Source of the DNA: Chitinophagales bacterium
GTDB taxonomy: Bacteria; Bacteroidota; Bacteroidia; Chitinophagales; Saprospiraceae
Assembly: GCA_013299105.1 (NCBI GenBank)
Contig: JAAFJY010000003.1
Span: 248,001-312,000, forward strand
DNA: 64,000 nt
Direction of reading: 5' to 3'
Numbering within the stretch: position 1 is the first letter of the stretch; each line of letters starts with the position of its first letter. Both the position numbers and the translations under genes were made by a program. Below, one piece after another: positions 1-9,600 of this stretch. The notes below the pieces were generated by a model. The model saw only the letters and a program-made list of their open reading frames with translations. It was not told the origin of the DNA and made no database searches.

Positions 1-9
1 AAATGTGAT

Positions 10-620
10 ATGGAAATTAAGGAGTTACCTGTACCAAAGGGCTTGGTTTACGAAACCTTCAACAATAAGACTTATTACCGGAAACATTACCGGGCAGTTT
101 TGCAAGGCTCTAAAACCCTGGAAGAAATCAAGGGTCGGAGTATATTTCAGTCACTTATCGTCCAAGCCTTGGTGTTTTACCTCAAAAACACCTTGCCCAA
201 AGACCTGTATTGGGTGCCTACCAATGAAGCAGGCCTGCACTTGGAACGCCACGAAAACATGGCCAACGACATTGCGATTGTCGAAAAGAAATCCCTGGAA
301 AACCCACGATCCTTGCGCTATTACCAGCATCCACCCAAATTCGCCTTGGAAGTGGACATCAAAATCGAGCCCATCAGCACCGAAACCGAACCACCCACCG
401 ACATCAGCATGTCGTACATTGTTGACAAATCTCAACGCTTACTCGACTTCGGTACCGAAGGCGTGGTGTGGATCATGCCCGCAGCCAGCAGATTTATGTG
501 GCCTGCAGTACCCAAAACCTGGAGATTTTCACTTGGAATGACTGGGTTCCCTTGTTTGACGGCTACGGTTTTTGTTTGAAGGATATTTTGGTGGAGGAGG
601 GGATTTTGGAAGGGGAATGA
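10..620 (+). pseudogene. Uma2-family (DUF820) restriction-endonuclease-fold protein, frameshifted
   Basis: The frame from the ATG at 10 reads like a Uma2/DUF820 protein. This PD-(D/E)XK-fold family is greatly expanded in some Bacteroidota and cyanobacteria, and its physiological role is poorly known. Typical landmarks are visible: an acidic-hydrophobic strand (FALEVDIK) near residues 114-121 and the conserved segment LLDFGTEGVVWI near 143-154. After residue 158 or so the homologous reading moves to another frame. From about 483 it continues as SQQIYVACSTQNLEIFTWND and ends with a normal family-like C-terminus at the TGA at 618-620. A loss of one base around 480-486 explains this. The frame is open to the left edge of the window, so the true start could lie outside, although ATG at 10 fits the family. 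A sequencing error cannot be excluded. Confidence 0.72.
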
Positions 621-684
621 TCAAGACTTGCTGGTAAAATATCTGATCAAATCTGTTAATTCATCAAACTCTAAGGTACCCAAT

Positions 685-778
685 GGATGTAACTTCTGGA
701 TAGATTTCAGATGGAACAACGAGGGGTGCTCTTTACCCCAGACTGAAGTCCAGGGTTACACGATTTTAGATGTAATCC
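685..778 (-). repeat. Dispersed repeat R3, copy 1
   Basis: About 94 bp that reappears in reverse orientation at 14592-14680. Read on the minus strand, both copies contain the palindromic core CCCTGGACTTCAGTC-GGGGTAAA, flanked by ATCT(A/G)AAATC on both sides, and end with TCTATCCAGAAGTTRCATC. It does not code. It lies just downstream of the broken Uma2 gene. Confidence 0.75.
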
Positions 779-876
779 TGAGAAAATATAATGTTATTTT
801 ATTAAATTGAATTAACTATAAATTGGTATATTCATTATTTATATCGCCTTGCTGCAATAGAAATAGTATTAGTCAA

Positions 877-1301
877 GGGATATTTTCCAGCAATTCCCCG
901 TTTGGGTGTAATTCGTTGATTTTGTTGTTATAAAAACTGAGATGTTTGATTTTCGTCTCAAAATAAAAAGAGTGCCGCTCGTACAAGTCTCCGGACTTAT
1001 ACGGCTATATTTGCGTCTCTGACGCATGAAGGAGTCTTGGCGACTTCTACGCAATAGGTTGATAGTCAAATTTTTATTAAAAATTTGTCAAACGTCAGAG
1101 ACGTGTAAATATTGGTAAAAGTCTGGAGGCTTTTACCAGCGCTCCGCTCTATTTTCAACTTGGCACAGCCTCTTTGAGACCTCAACACTCGCTTTTAGTG
1201 CTAAAAACTGTGTTTTTGCTTTCCAAATTTTTGTCCTATTTTCACAAGGCTTTATTTGTCAGCAAAATATGGTCCAAAGCGGGAATTGCTGGATATTTTC
1301 G
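877..1301. repeat. Nested inverted-repeat element (R2 pair with outer ends)
   Basis: This non-coding stretch is built of nested inverted repeats. The outer ends are 877-905 and 1274-1301, which share CGGGGAATTGCTGG-like sequence in opposite orientation. The inner pair is 973-1027 and 1093-1149. These read GCCGCTCGTACAAGTCTCC and, inverted, GTCTGGAGGCTTTTACCAGC, each next to the palindrome CGTCAGAGACG. The same inner unit occurs twice more at 14377-14430 and 14776-14832. The rest of the 621-1381 gap holds the R3 copy and no other recognisable gene. It could be a decayed non-autonomous element. No transposase was found. Confidence 0.65.
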
Positions 1302-1381
1302 ATTAATGATTTACTTGATTTTAAGATTGAAACTGACAAAGCCGCTCTAAACTAAAGCCTGTAGATTACTTTACCACACTA

Positions 1382-1412
1382 TTTGTCAAGGAACCGCTTT
1401 TTCTTACCTTTG
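1382..1412 (+). promoter_or_regulatory. Bacteroidota-type sigma promoter for leuS
   Basis: TTTG at 1382-1385 and TACCTTTG at 1405-1412 are separated by exactly 19 bases. This matches the Bacteroidota housekeeping pattern (-33 TTTG, -7 TAnnTTTG). Transcription would begin about 65 bases before the leuS ATG at 1484. Confidence 0.7.
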
Positions 1413-1483
1413 ACCGCAATTCACAAAAACCAGGGAACTTTATGCCCCCCTGAGTAACGTTGTACCCGAACAAGACTGAGATC

Positions 1484-4360
1484 ATGGAATACCAACCACG
1501 CGAGATTGAACGAAAGTGGAAAGCCTACTGGGAAGAACACAAGGTTTACAAGGTCACTCACCAAAGTGACAAGCCCAAGTTTTATGTCCTCGATATGTTT
1601 CCTTACCCGTCTGGGGCGGGCTTGCACGTAGGGCACCCCCTCGGTTATGTCGCCTCTGACATCTACGCTCGTTACAAGCGCATGAGTGGGTTCAATGTCT
1701 TGCACCCCATGGGCTACGACGCCTTTGGTTTGCCTGCCGAACAATACGCCATCAGCACAGGAGTTCATCCCGCCAAGTCAACGGCAGAAAACATCCAGCG
1801 TTACCGCGAGCAGATGGACAACCTGGGCTTCAGCTACGATTGGGACCGCGAAGTGCAAACCTCCGACCCCAGCTACTACAAGTGGACCCAGTGGATTTTT
1901 GCGGAATTGTTTGCCCACTATTATGATGTGGACCAAAATAAAGCCCGCTCCATCAGCGATTTGACCGTTGCTTTTGCCCAAGCGGGCAGTGCAGGCGTCA
2001 ATGCATACCACAGCTACGAAGGCCAGTTCAGCGCCGCTGAATGGAATGCCATGAGTGCGGTGCAAAAAGACGAGGTCTTGATGAACTACCGCCTCGCTTA
2101 CCGCAAAGCTTCATACGTGAACTGGTGCGAAGCCTTGGGCACGGTTTTGGCCAACGACGAGGTCAAAGACGGTGTTTCGGAGCGGGGCGGCTACCCAGTG
2201 GAGCGCCGCGCCATGTTGCAATGGTCTTTGCGCATCACCGCCTACGCCGAGCGCCTGTTGAACGACCTGAACGACATCGACTGGTCGGACGCCATGAAGC
2301 GCATGCAGGGCAATTGGATTGGCCGCTCGGAAGGCGCGCAAATGTTTTTTGACATCGCCAATTCCGAGGCTAAAATCGAAATTTTCACTACCCGACCCGA
2401 TACGATTTTTGGGGCCACCTACATGGTTTTGGCCCCTGAACACGACTTGGTGCCCGGCTTGATCACGCCTGAGCAGGCCGCCCAAGTGGAGGAGTACTTG
2501 CATTATGTCAAATCCCGCACCGAGCGCGAGCGCATGGCCGAAGTGAAGGAAGTGACGGGTTGCTTTTTGGGCTCCTACGCCATCAACCCTTTCACCAATG
2601 AAAACATCCCGATCTGGATTGGCGAGTACGTGTTGAAAGACTACGGCACCGGGGCCATCATGGCCGTGCCTAGCGACGACGACCGCGACGACGCTTTCGC
2701 CCGCAAGTTTGGCCTCAAAATCGTGGACGTGGTGGACAAGTCCAAGTACCCAGGCTCGACCCGCCACGACAAGGAAGGCATCATCATCAATTCCGGCTTT
2801 CTCAATGGCCTGGAAGTGCCTGCGGCCATCGAAGAGATGTTGCAGCGCATCGAAAAAATGGGCTTGGGCAAACGCCGTGTGAACTACAAACTCCGCGATG
2901 CCTTGTTCAGCCGCCAACGCTATTGGGGCGAACCATTCCCGATCCAGTACGACCAGGAAGGCGTGTCTCATGCCTTGGATACCGCCCAATTGCCCTTGGA
3001 ATTGCCCGAAGTGGAGGATTTCAAGCCCAGCAGCGTAGGCTCGCCCTTGGCCAGGGCCGCCGATTGGGTGAATTTGCCCAATGGCTTCAAGCGCGAAACC
3101 GATACCATGCCGGGCTCAGCGGGTTCGTCTTGGTATTTCTTGCGCTACATGGATCCCCACAATGGGCAGGAATTTGCCAGCCAAGAGGCGGTAAACTACT
3201 GGCGCGAAGTCGATTTGTACATCGGCGGCACCGAGCACGCGGTGGGGCACTTGATGTACTCGCGCATGTGGCACAAGTTTTTGTACGACAAGGGCTTGGT
3301 ACCTAGCAAGGAACCTTTCAAAAAACTCATCAACCAGGGCATGATCCAAGGGGTGGTGGAAAGTGTGTTTTTGCAAAAAGAAAAAGTAAATGGCCAAAGC
3401 CGCTTCATTTGTCACTCAATGTTGGCTGAGGAAGAAGCCAAGGGTTTGAGTTTCTCCAAAATCCCGGTTTTGGTGGACTATGTCACGGATTATGGCTTGC
3501 CTTCTTCGCATTTGGACGCGGCTGGGGTACAAAAATTCATCGAATGGCGACCTGACTACCAAAATGCCATTTTTGAAGGTCCCGAAGCCATTTTCCAAAA
3601 TGGCACTGTCACGGCCAAGCCTGGCAAGTCGGGTGTATTGCAATTGGTGACCTTGTCGGAAGTGGGCAAAATGTCGAAGTCGATGTTCAACGTCATCAAC
3701 CCCGACGACGTGGTAGAGCAATACGGAGCCGACTGCTTCCGCATGTACGAGATGTTCCTCGGCCCCATTGAGCAGGCCAAACCCTGGGACACCAAGGGCA
3801 TCAGTGGGGTGTACAATTTCTTGCGCCGTTTTTGGGCCTTGTTTTACGACAAAACCCTCACTAATTTCAAGGTCAGCGACGAAGCACCGAGCAAGGCGGA
3901 ATATAAAATTTTGCACACCGCCATCAAAAAGATCAAAGAAGACATCGAGCGCTACTCCTTCAACACTTGTGTGAGTGCCTTCATGATTGCAGTGAATGAC
4001 TTGCAAAAAGCCAATTGCAACAAGCGCGAGGTGTTGGACGCCCTGACCCGCTTGATGGCCCCTTTTGCGCCCCACCAAGCCGAGGAATTGTGGCACTTGT
4101 TGGGCCACGATGGCTCGGTGCACCACGCCGATTTCCCGGTTTTGAACGAGGCTTTTTTGGTAGAAGACGTGATCGAATATCCCGTGCAGATCAACGGCAA
4201 ATTGCGCACCACCGCGCCTTTCCCCGCCGACGCCCAGCCTCAAACCCTGGAAAAAGCGGTGATGGAAATTGAAGCGGTGCAGAAATGGACAGAAGGCAAG
4301 GAGATCAAGAAGATCATTGTGGTGCCTAAGCGGATGATTAATATTGTGGTGGTGGGGTGA
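1484..4360 (+). CDS. leuS: Leucyl-tRNA synthetase
   Basis: Class I aminoacyl-tRNA synthetase of 958 residues that charges tRNA-Leu with leucine in the cytoplasm. The HIGH signature is HVGH at residues 48-51, inside YPSGAGLHVGHPLGY. The KMSKS loop is intact at 729-733. A CP1 editing domain is inserted between them, with the typical TTRPDTIFGATYMVLAPEHD. The length fits bacterial leucyl-tRNA synthetases, slightly long as is usual in Bacteroidota. A longer frame begins at a TTG at 1460, but the ATG at 1484 (MEYQPREIERKW) matches the family N-terminus and sits at a sensible distance from the promoter at 1382-1412. It is monocistronic, with no close downstream gene on the same strand. Confidence 0.97.
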   Translation: MEYQPREIERKWKAYWEEHKVYKVTHQSDKPKFYVLDMFPYPSGAGLHVGHPLGYVASDIYARYKRMSGFNVLHPMGYDAFGLPAEQYAISTGVHPAKSTAENIQRYREQMDNLGFSYDWDREVQTSDPSYYKWTQWIFAELFAHYYDVDQNKARSISDLTVAFAQAGSAGVNAYHSYEGQFSAAEWNAMSAVQKDEVLMNYRLAYRKASYVNWCEALGTVLANDEVKDGVSERGGYPVERRAMLQWSLRITAYAERLLNDLNDIDWSDAMKRMQGNWIGRSEGAQMFFDIANSEAKIEIFTTRPDTIFGATYMVLAPEHDLVPGLITPEQAAQVEEYLHYVKSRTERERMAEVKEVTGCFLGSYAINPFTNENIPIWIGEYVLKDYGTGAIMAVPSDDDRDDAFARKFGLKIVDVVDKSKYPGSTRHDKEGIIINSGFLNGLEVPAAIEEMLQRIEKMGLGKRRVNYKLRDALFSRQRYWGEPFPIQYDQEGVSHALDTAQLPLELPEVEDFKPSSVGSPLARAADWVNLPNGFKRETDTMPGSAGSSWYFLRYMDPHNGQEFASQEAVNYWREVDLYIGGTEHAVGHLMYSRMWHKFLYDKGLVPSKEPFKKLINQGMIQGVVESVFLQKEKVNGQSRFICHSMLAEEEAKGLSFSKIPVLVDYVTDYGLPSSHLDAAGVQKFIEWRPDYQNAIFEGPEAIFQNGTVTAKPGKSGVLQLVTLSEVGKMSKSMFNVINPDDVVEQYGADCFRMYEMFLGPIEQAKPWDTKGISGVYNFLRRFWALFYDKTLTNFKVSDEAPSKAEYKILHTAIKKIKEDIERYSFNTCVSAFMIAVNDLQKANCNKREVLDALTRLMAPFAPHQAEELWHLLGHDGSVHHADFPVLNEAFLVEDVIEYPVQINGKLRTTAPFPADAQPQTLEKAVMEIEAVQKWTEGKEIKKIIVVPKRMINIVVVG

Positions 4361-4383
4361 TGGGATTTTGGGTAATGTTCAGT

Positions 4384-4428
4384 ATGCCATACATGTCGAT
4401 CCACAGGAACGGCGTGTACGGCATACAT
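4384..4428 (+). terminator. Imperfect hairpin downstream of leuS
   Basis: GTATGCC at the left and GGCATAC at the right form seven base pairs, extended by three more after one mismatch, about 25 bases after the leuS stop. There is no clear T-run. It may act as a transcript end or may only be an inverted repeat. Confidence 0.35.
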
Positions 4429-4582
4429 GGGCATGAGTGTTCCTCCCCAAATCTCTATGGGTTATTTTAGCTTATAATCACAATCACTCCCCATCGAAGC
4501 TAATGTATAAGAATTTCCATTTTTTATGGCAGACTCGATGAGGGTCTTCGTTTTCATAAGAATTCTTGTGTCCCATAATACC

Positions 4583-4887
4583 TCATTTCCACCCCTCCAT
4601 ATTGCTTTTGCTCTCGAAGTTGTAAAGGGGGAAATAATCAAAATCGCGGCCTGTTTTTAGCTGATAGGCAGCCGATGCCACTGACAATAGGTGCTCGAAG
4701 TCAATCTGGGCAGACAGTTCATCGGGGTTTTTAGTACATTTTCAAAGTAAGCCCTTCCTTCAGCCACAGCTGCACACCTTACATACAGAAAATCGTCCAC
4801 CGAAAAATCGTCACCCCCGGATTGGTTACGATTTGGAGTTGCATCAAAGACTACAAAATTGGGTAAAAATGCAAAAAAATCCCTTTA
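4583..4887 (-). pseudogene. Decayed DUF4240-like gene fragment
   Basis: On the minus strand, 4887 to about 4732 reads RDFFAFLPNFVVFDATPNRN... followed by DDFLYVRCAAVAEGRAYF and ENVLKTP. The reading then jumps one base and continues as DELSAQIDFEHLLSVASAAY, QLKTGRDFDYFPLYNFESKS and NMEGWK before the stop at 4583-4585. Together this resembles the C-terminal half of DUF4240 proteins, a family of unknown function common in Bacteroidota. The shift lies in the homopolymer stretch at about 4724-4732, and the N-terminal half is missing. It reads as a pseudogene remnant, or as a real gene damaged at its 5' end with a sequencing error in the homopolymer. Confidence 0.6.
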
Positions 4888-5110
4888 TCCCTTGCCTTTT
4901 TAAAAACATTGTTTTATTTTTGAGTATATTTTTTGAGCATCTGCTCTTACCTTTCTATACGATTACCTTAAAACTATTTCTAGATCCTTTGGATAAAGTC
5001 GCGCCGTAGGAAGCGCTCATGGCCAATTGTTGTGCGTCATCACACAATGGTCGGGCTGTGCTTTCGTCTTGACTTTACCTTTTTTATCATTCAACCAATA
5101 ATTAATCAAC

Positions 5111-6040
5111 ATGTCAAACACCAAAAAAACACCAGAAAGCGAAGACCCTAATTACATCTTCGCCACCACCATGAAAAAGATGGCCAGGGAACGATTGAAG
5201 GATTTTTTTGACTTTTTTCGAAAAAGCGAAGCGGAAAAGTACGATTGGTCCAAGGGCTATACCTTTGACGATGAGGCCCTAAAAAAATATGTTAGTCCCA
5301 GCGATTTGGCTTTAGATGATCGTTTTTACCTCTTTGCAGCACTAACCCGCGCTGATGGTAGCCCAATTCGCATCATCATCAACACCATTTTCGATCTCAA
5401 AATTTTTCAAGTCAAGGTAGGGATTGCAGAAATACCCGACCTTAGTTTCCTGGATGAAGAGGATGAGGACGACTATGAAGACGACGAGGATGAAGACGAC
5501 GAAGACTTTGAAATGGAGCAATTGAAAGCCTTGGAGCTCTTTTCCAAAAACTTTAAAGCTGCCTTGAGAAGTGGTGACCTCAAGCCCCTGGACAATTCGC
5601 CCAACTGCATGCGTTGTGGCCGCTCAGACCTTCCGCTGACCATCACCCTGGAAGCAAGGACCATGAAAACAGAAAAAATTTGCCAGGTATGCATGCGCGA
5701 AGGTGGTCCTGATAACATTCCACAAAAACCCCAATCGGTCAAAGAACTCGACGAAGACATTGCCGAATACGAAAAAATGTCCAAAGACTTGGAGCAAATG
5801 ATCACCGCGTTTCCCGAACCAGACAACTTGAGCGGTGGCTTGTCTCAGTATGCCATGACACCATTGAGCGCTTACCGCACCGCCCAAGCGATTTTGGCAG
5901 AGCTCAAATCCAAGCGCATGATCGCCATGACCTCCTTGGACGAAGCCACCCGCTTGGAATACGAATTGAAAAAAGCTTTACTGGCTGAGGATTATGAAAA
6001 ATCTGCGGAGTTGCCGAAGAAATTGGATACGATTAAATGA
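5111..6040 (+). CDS. Zinc-finger and UVR-motif protein with acidic linker
   Basis: A 309-residue cytoplasmic protein. A very acidic run of Asp and Glu (about residues 115-137) divides it. Two CxxC pairs (C166/C169 and C191/C194) would make a zinc-binding site. The C-terminal 35 residues (SLDEATRLEYELKKALLAED and on) match the UvrB/UvrC coiled-coil (UVR) motif. A zinc finger followed by a UVR motif recalls McsA-type adaptor proteins, but the rest is not McsA, so the role is unknown. The start ATG follows a 220-bp leader that contains a small hairpin (TTGTG/CACAA near 5030). The stop codon lies in the first bases of the tandem repeat that follows. Confidence 0.75.
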   Translation: MSNTKKTPESEDPNYIFATTMKKMARERLKDFFDFFRKSEAEKYDWSKGYTFDDEALKKYVSPSDLALDDRFYLFAALTRADGSPIRIIINTIFDLKIFQVKVGIAEIPDLSFLDEEDEDDYEDDEDEDDEDFEMEQLKALELFSKNFKAALRSGDLKPLDNSPNCMRCGRSDLPLTITLEARTMKTEKICQVCMREGGPDNIPQKPQSVKELDEDIAEYEKMSKDLEQMITAFPEPDNLSGGLSQYAMTPLSAYRTAQAILAELKSKRMIAMTSLDEATRLEYELKKALLAEDYEKSAELPKKLDTIK

Positions 6041-6498
6041 GTTGTTGGTTATGAATGATGAGTTATGGGTGATGAGTTGGGGGCTCGTTGGCAAGTTTTG
6101 AGCTGGATTTGCATTGTTTTTACGGAGAAATAGGTACCAGCGGCGACAGTGGGTCATGAACGAAATAAGTGTCCATATTCATGGTACTTAATGTATGATT
6201 TTGGCTCGCCAATGCGTCAGGAGACGCAGATCAGGGCAGTCCCCGTCAGGAGACGTGGGACTAGCGATGAGTTGTTGGTTATGAATGATGAGTTATGGGT
6301 TATGAGTTGGGGCTCGCTGGCAAGTTTTGAGCTGGCATTTGCTTCGTTTTCACGGAGAGATTGTCACAGCGGCTTGCTCGCGAGTTATGAACGAAATAAG
6401 CATCCATATTCATAGTGCGGTAAGGTATGATTTTGGCTCGCCAATGCGTCAGGAGACGCGAATCAGGGCAGTCCCCGTCAGGAGACGTGGGACTAGCG
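6037..6498. repeat. Tandem duplication of a 230-bp non-coding unit
   Basis: Unit 1 is 6037-6266 and unit 2 is 6267-6498. Both start with ATGAGTTGTTGGTTATGAAT and end with CCGTCAGGAGACGTGGGACT plus AGCG. Each holds two palindromic cores of the form CGTCAGGAGACG. The units differ by scattered substitutions, more in the middle than at the ends. No plausible gene is encoded. The first unit overlaps the stop codon of the preceding gene. Confidence 0.85.
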
Positions 6499-6574
6499 GG
6501 AATGATTTGTTTTTTCGTTTACTTTGAAAGGTGTATTGAGAACTTACCCGCTGGATCTGCACAGTTTCTAGCTA

Positions 6575-6636
6575 TGGTTATGAATTATGAGTTATAAATT
6601 TTAACTCATAACTCATAACTCGTAACCCATAACTCA
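6575..6636. repeat. AGTTATGA-type simple repeat with hairpin
   Basis: Imperfect repeats of (A)GTTATGA and their complement run into the stop codon of the Tricorn-like gene. A ten-base-pair stem (6585-6594 with 6602-6611) could end that transcript. The same word recurs at 6045-6070, 6275-6310 and 63087-63110. Confidence 0.55.
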
Positions 6637-9600
6637 CTTGATCTCCTTCAACAGTGCCTCCACCGCTGCTTTCAACTGCTCGTCAGTGCCTTTTGCGGTG
6701 TAATCCAGGGAGTTGTCAAGAACGATATCGGGAACCGCTGGCCCCAACTCCTGGTTTTTGTCGGTCGTTTTGGTGAACCAGCCACGGAAGGGCAGGCGCA
6801 CAAAAGACCCATCGATCAGGCCCCGACCGCCAGTTGAAATCACCGAACCATTGGTGGCCTGGCCTACCAACTTGCCGATGCCCAGCGACTTGTAGGCATG
6901 GGAGAAAATCTCCGCGTTGGAATAACTGCCTTCGTTGCAAAGGGCAACCGAGGGTTTCATCCAAGCCGAAAAGACCAGGCGTTCGCCAGTAGGGTAGTAG
7001 TCGCGGAATTTTTTCTTGTCTTTTTCCAGGTCTTCGCTGGCACCACGAGGGATGGTATAAGCATGTTGTTTGTAATTCAAAACCGTCATCAGGTAATCCG
7101 CTGTTGAGCCGCCGCCGTTGAAACGCACGTCGATCACCAAGCCATCTTTGCCATAACCAGCAGCCATGAATTCACGCTCGGTTTCTTCAAAACTGCTCAT
7201 GTCCATGCCGCGAATGTGCAGGTAGCCCAAGCGGCCTTTCGACCATTCAGCTACGAGTTGTTTGCGCTTGTCTACCCACTCATCGTACAGGTTATCGCCT
7301 AGGCTGGCCGTGGGGCGGATCACCACTTCGCGGGTTTTGCCGTCGGCTCCTGTCACGTTGAGCAGCACTTTTTCGTTGACCAGGCTGTTGAGGTTTTCGT
7401 AAAAATTGGCGTTTTCTACGTAGGCAACCCCGTTTACTGCCGTAATCACGTCGCCCTCGAATAACTGACTGCCTTTTTTGGCCGCCGGGCTTTCAGGTAT
7501 AACGTGGTTCACTTTCATGCCATTGGCTTGTGGCATTAGCTCTGCGCCCAATAAGCCTGTGGCTTCTTGCTGGGTTTCGGCGCGATCGGGTGCGCTCAGG
7601 GCCATGTGCGAGGCGTTGATTTCACCGAGCAAGTAGTTGAACATGTCGCGGAAATCGTTGTTGGTCGAGGCATTGACGCAGCGTTCTTGGTATTTTTCTT
7701 TCAAGGCAGTCCAATCGTAGCCATGCATCTGAGGGTCGTAAAATCCGTCGCGGATGGTGCGCCAGGCTTCTTCAAAAATTTGCGAGCGTTCGGCTGGGTA
7801 GTCGATCTTCATTTTGGCCTGGAAGGGTAAGGGATCGCTGGTTCCCGCTTTGGCGTCAATCCTGGAAAAACCACCCATGCGGCCATAATAGATGTACTTG
7901 CCTTCCTTGTCGGCCAGCAAACCAAAGGGATTGCTGCCGCCCTTGGTGAGTTCTTTCAGTTCTTTGCCGTCCCATTTGATGCTGTACAGGTCGCGACCCC
8001 GCACCAAGCTGCTGGGGGCAGTATAAAAGAAGGTTTGTCCGTCCTTGGAAATGACCAAGCCCGTTTTATCGCCAGGTGAACTGGTCACTTGCACCACGCG
8101 TTCGTGGATGCCATCAAAGTCGATTTGGATGGGTTTGACTTCCGTTTTGGCACCTGCTTTTGGAGCTGGAGCGGCATCGGCAGGGCTGTCTTTTTCCTGC
8201 CAATCCTGGCTTACTTTTTCCCAGTCTTCTTTCTTTAGCCAGGCAAACCATACTTCCATGTTGCGGTTGCTGCGGGCCGAGATGAAGCCGAGTTTTGAAC
8301 CATCGGCGCTCCAAAATGGCTGCATATCGGTGCGTGGGTGCATCGACACGTTGACGGGAGGCTGGGAATTGTCAGCGGCGTGGATGAAGATCTCGTTGTT
8401 GAAGTACAAGTCACTCATCGAATAAGCCAACCACTTGTGGTCGGGGCTCCAGGCCACGCCATTTGCACCCGCCCAACCTTTTACCAATAATTTTTCGTTG
8501 CTGAATTGACCAGTGTTGCCCAAATCGGCCACGATCAGGTCGCCGCGTCCGCGTCGGAAAGCGATTTTTTTGCCGTCACCCGAAACTACCGGCTCTGATT
8601 CGTCCGCAGGGGTATTGGTCAGGCGGATCAATTCGTGCTTGAGCGATTTAAATGGATTGGGTTCGCTGCGGTCAGCTGAACGCAAAAAGAAAAATTCAAA
8701 ATTGCCATCGGCCCGGTCAGATGCAAATACCAGAGAAGTATCGCTCAACCAAACGGGGCCCATGTCGCGGTTAGGATGGTCGGAAACATTGACGCTGCGC
8801 GATTTTTCCTTGTCCACTTCTTTGATGAAAATTTCACCTCGCACGGCAAAGGCCATCAGTTTTCCGTTGGGAGAAATGGCCAATTCACTGCCGCCATTAC
8901 TCAAAGTTTTGCTTTCGCTGGGGTCAAAACGCTCGTCGGCGGCAATTTGCACGTCGATTTTGGTACCACTTCCTTTCCCCGTTTTCATCAGGTAAAGGCC
9001 CATGTCTTTTTCAAAAACCACCGTAGAGCCATCGGTAGAAAGGCTGAAGTGGCGGATGCCCTCGTCCTTGTATTGGGTCAATTGCTCAGGATTGCCCTGC
9101 AATTGCCCACTTTCGTTGATGTTGCAGCGATACAGGTTATAGGTTCCGCTGTTGGAGCTCAGGAAATAAAGGCTGCGATTGCCGCTCCAGCGGGGCATGA
9201 TGTCGTTGGTGGTAAACAAGGGGAGTTTGCTGTACTTTTTGTTTTTGGTGTCGTACAGCCAGATTTCCCGGTTGCCAGTGCCCCGGTAGTCTTCGCGAAA
9301 AACAGGATTGCTCATGCCGCGCACCAGGGCCACAAAGCGTCCATCGGGAGAATAAGCAGGGTCAAAAGCCTCGGTGTCCAAGAGGCGGGATTCCGTGCCG
9401 CCCGTGGCGTTGATGCCATAAATTTCAGGATGGCCGCCGATTTGACGAAACTCGCGCGAGGTCGCAAAAACCACTTGGTTGTTGGAGGCCCAACTCATCA
9501 CGTTGTCGCTGGCCGAATGATAAGTCAGGCGTTTTGGGTTGCCTCCTTCAGAAGGAACGACGAAAACATCGTTGTTGCCATAGCGGCTGCCTGAAAAAGC

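Noticed and set aside
869-1069. 66-codon minus-strand frame in the repeat region
   Set aside because: It lies over the inverted repeats, is rich in Arg and Ser without any motif, and is explained by the repeat sequence.
2111-2989. 292-codon open frame on the minus strand inside leuS
   Set aside because: It is antisense to a certain gene, with His/Val/Gly-rich composition and no family features. It is a shadow of GC-rich codon third positions.
8776-9594. 272-codon plus-strand frame inside the Tricorn-like gene
   Set aside because: Antisense shadow with no start context and no recognisable motif.
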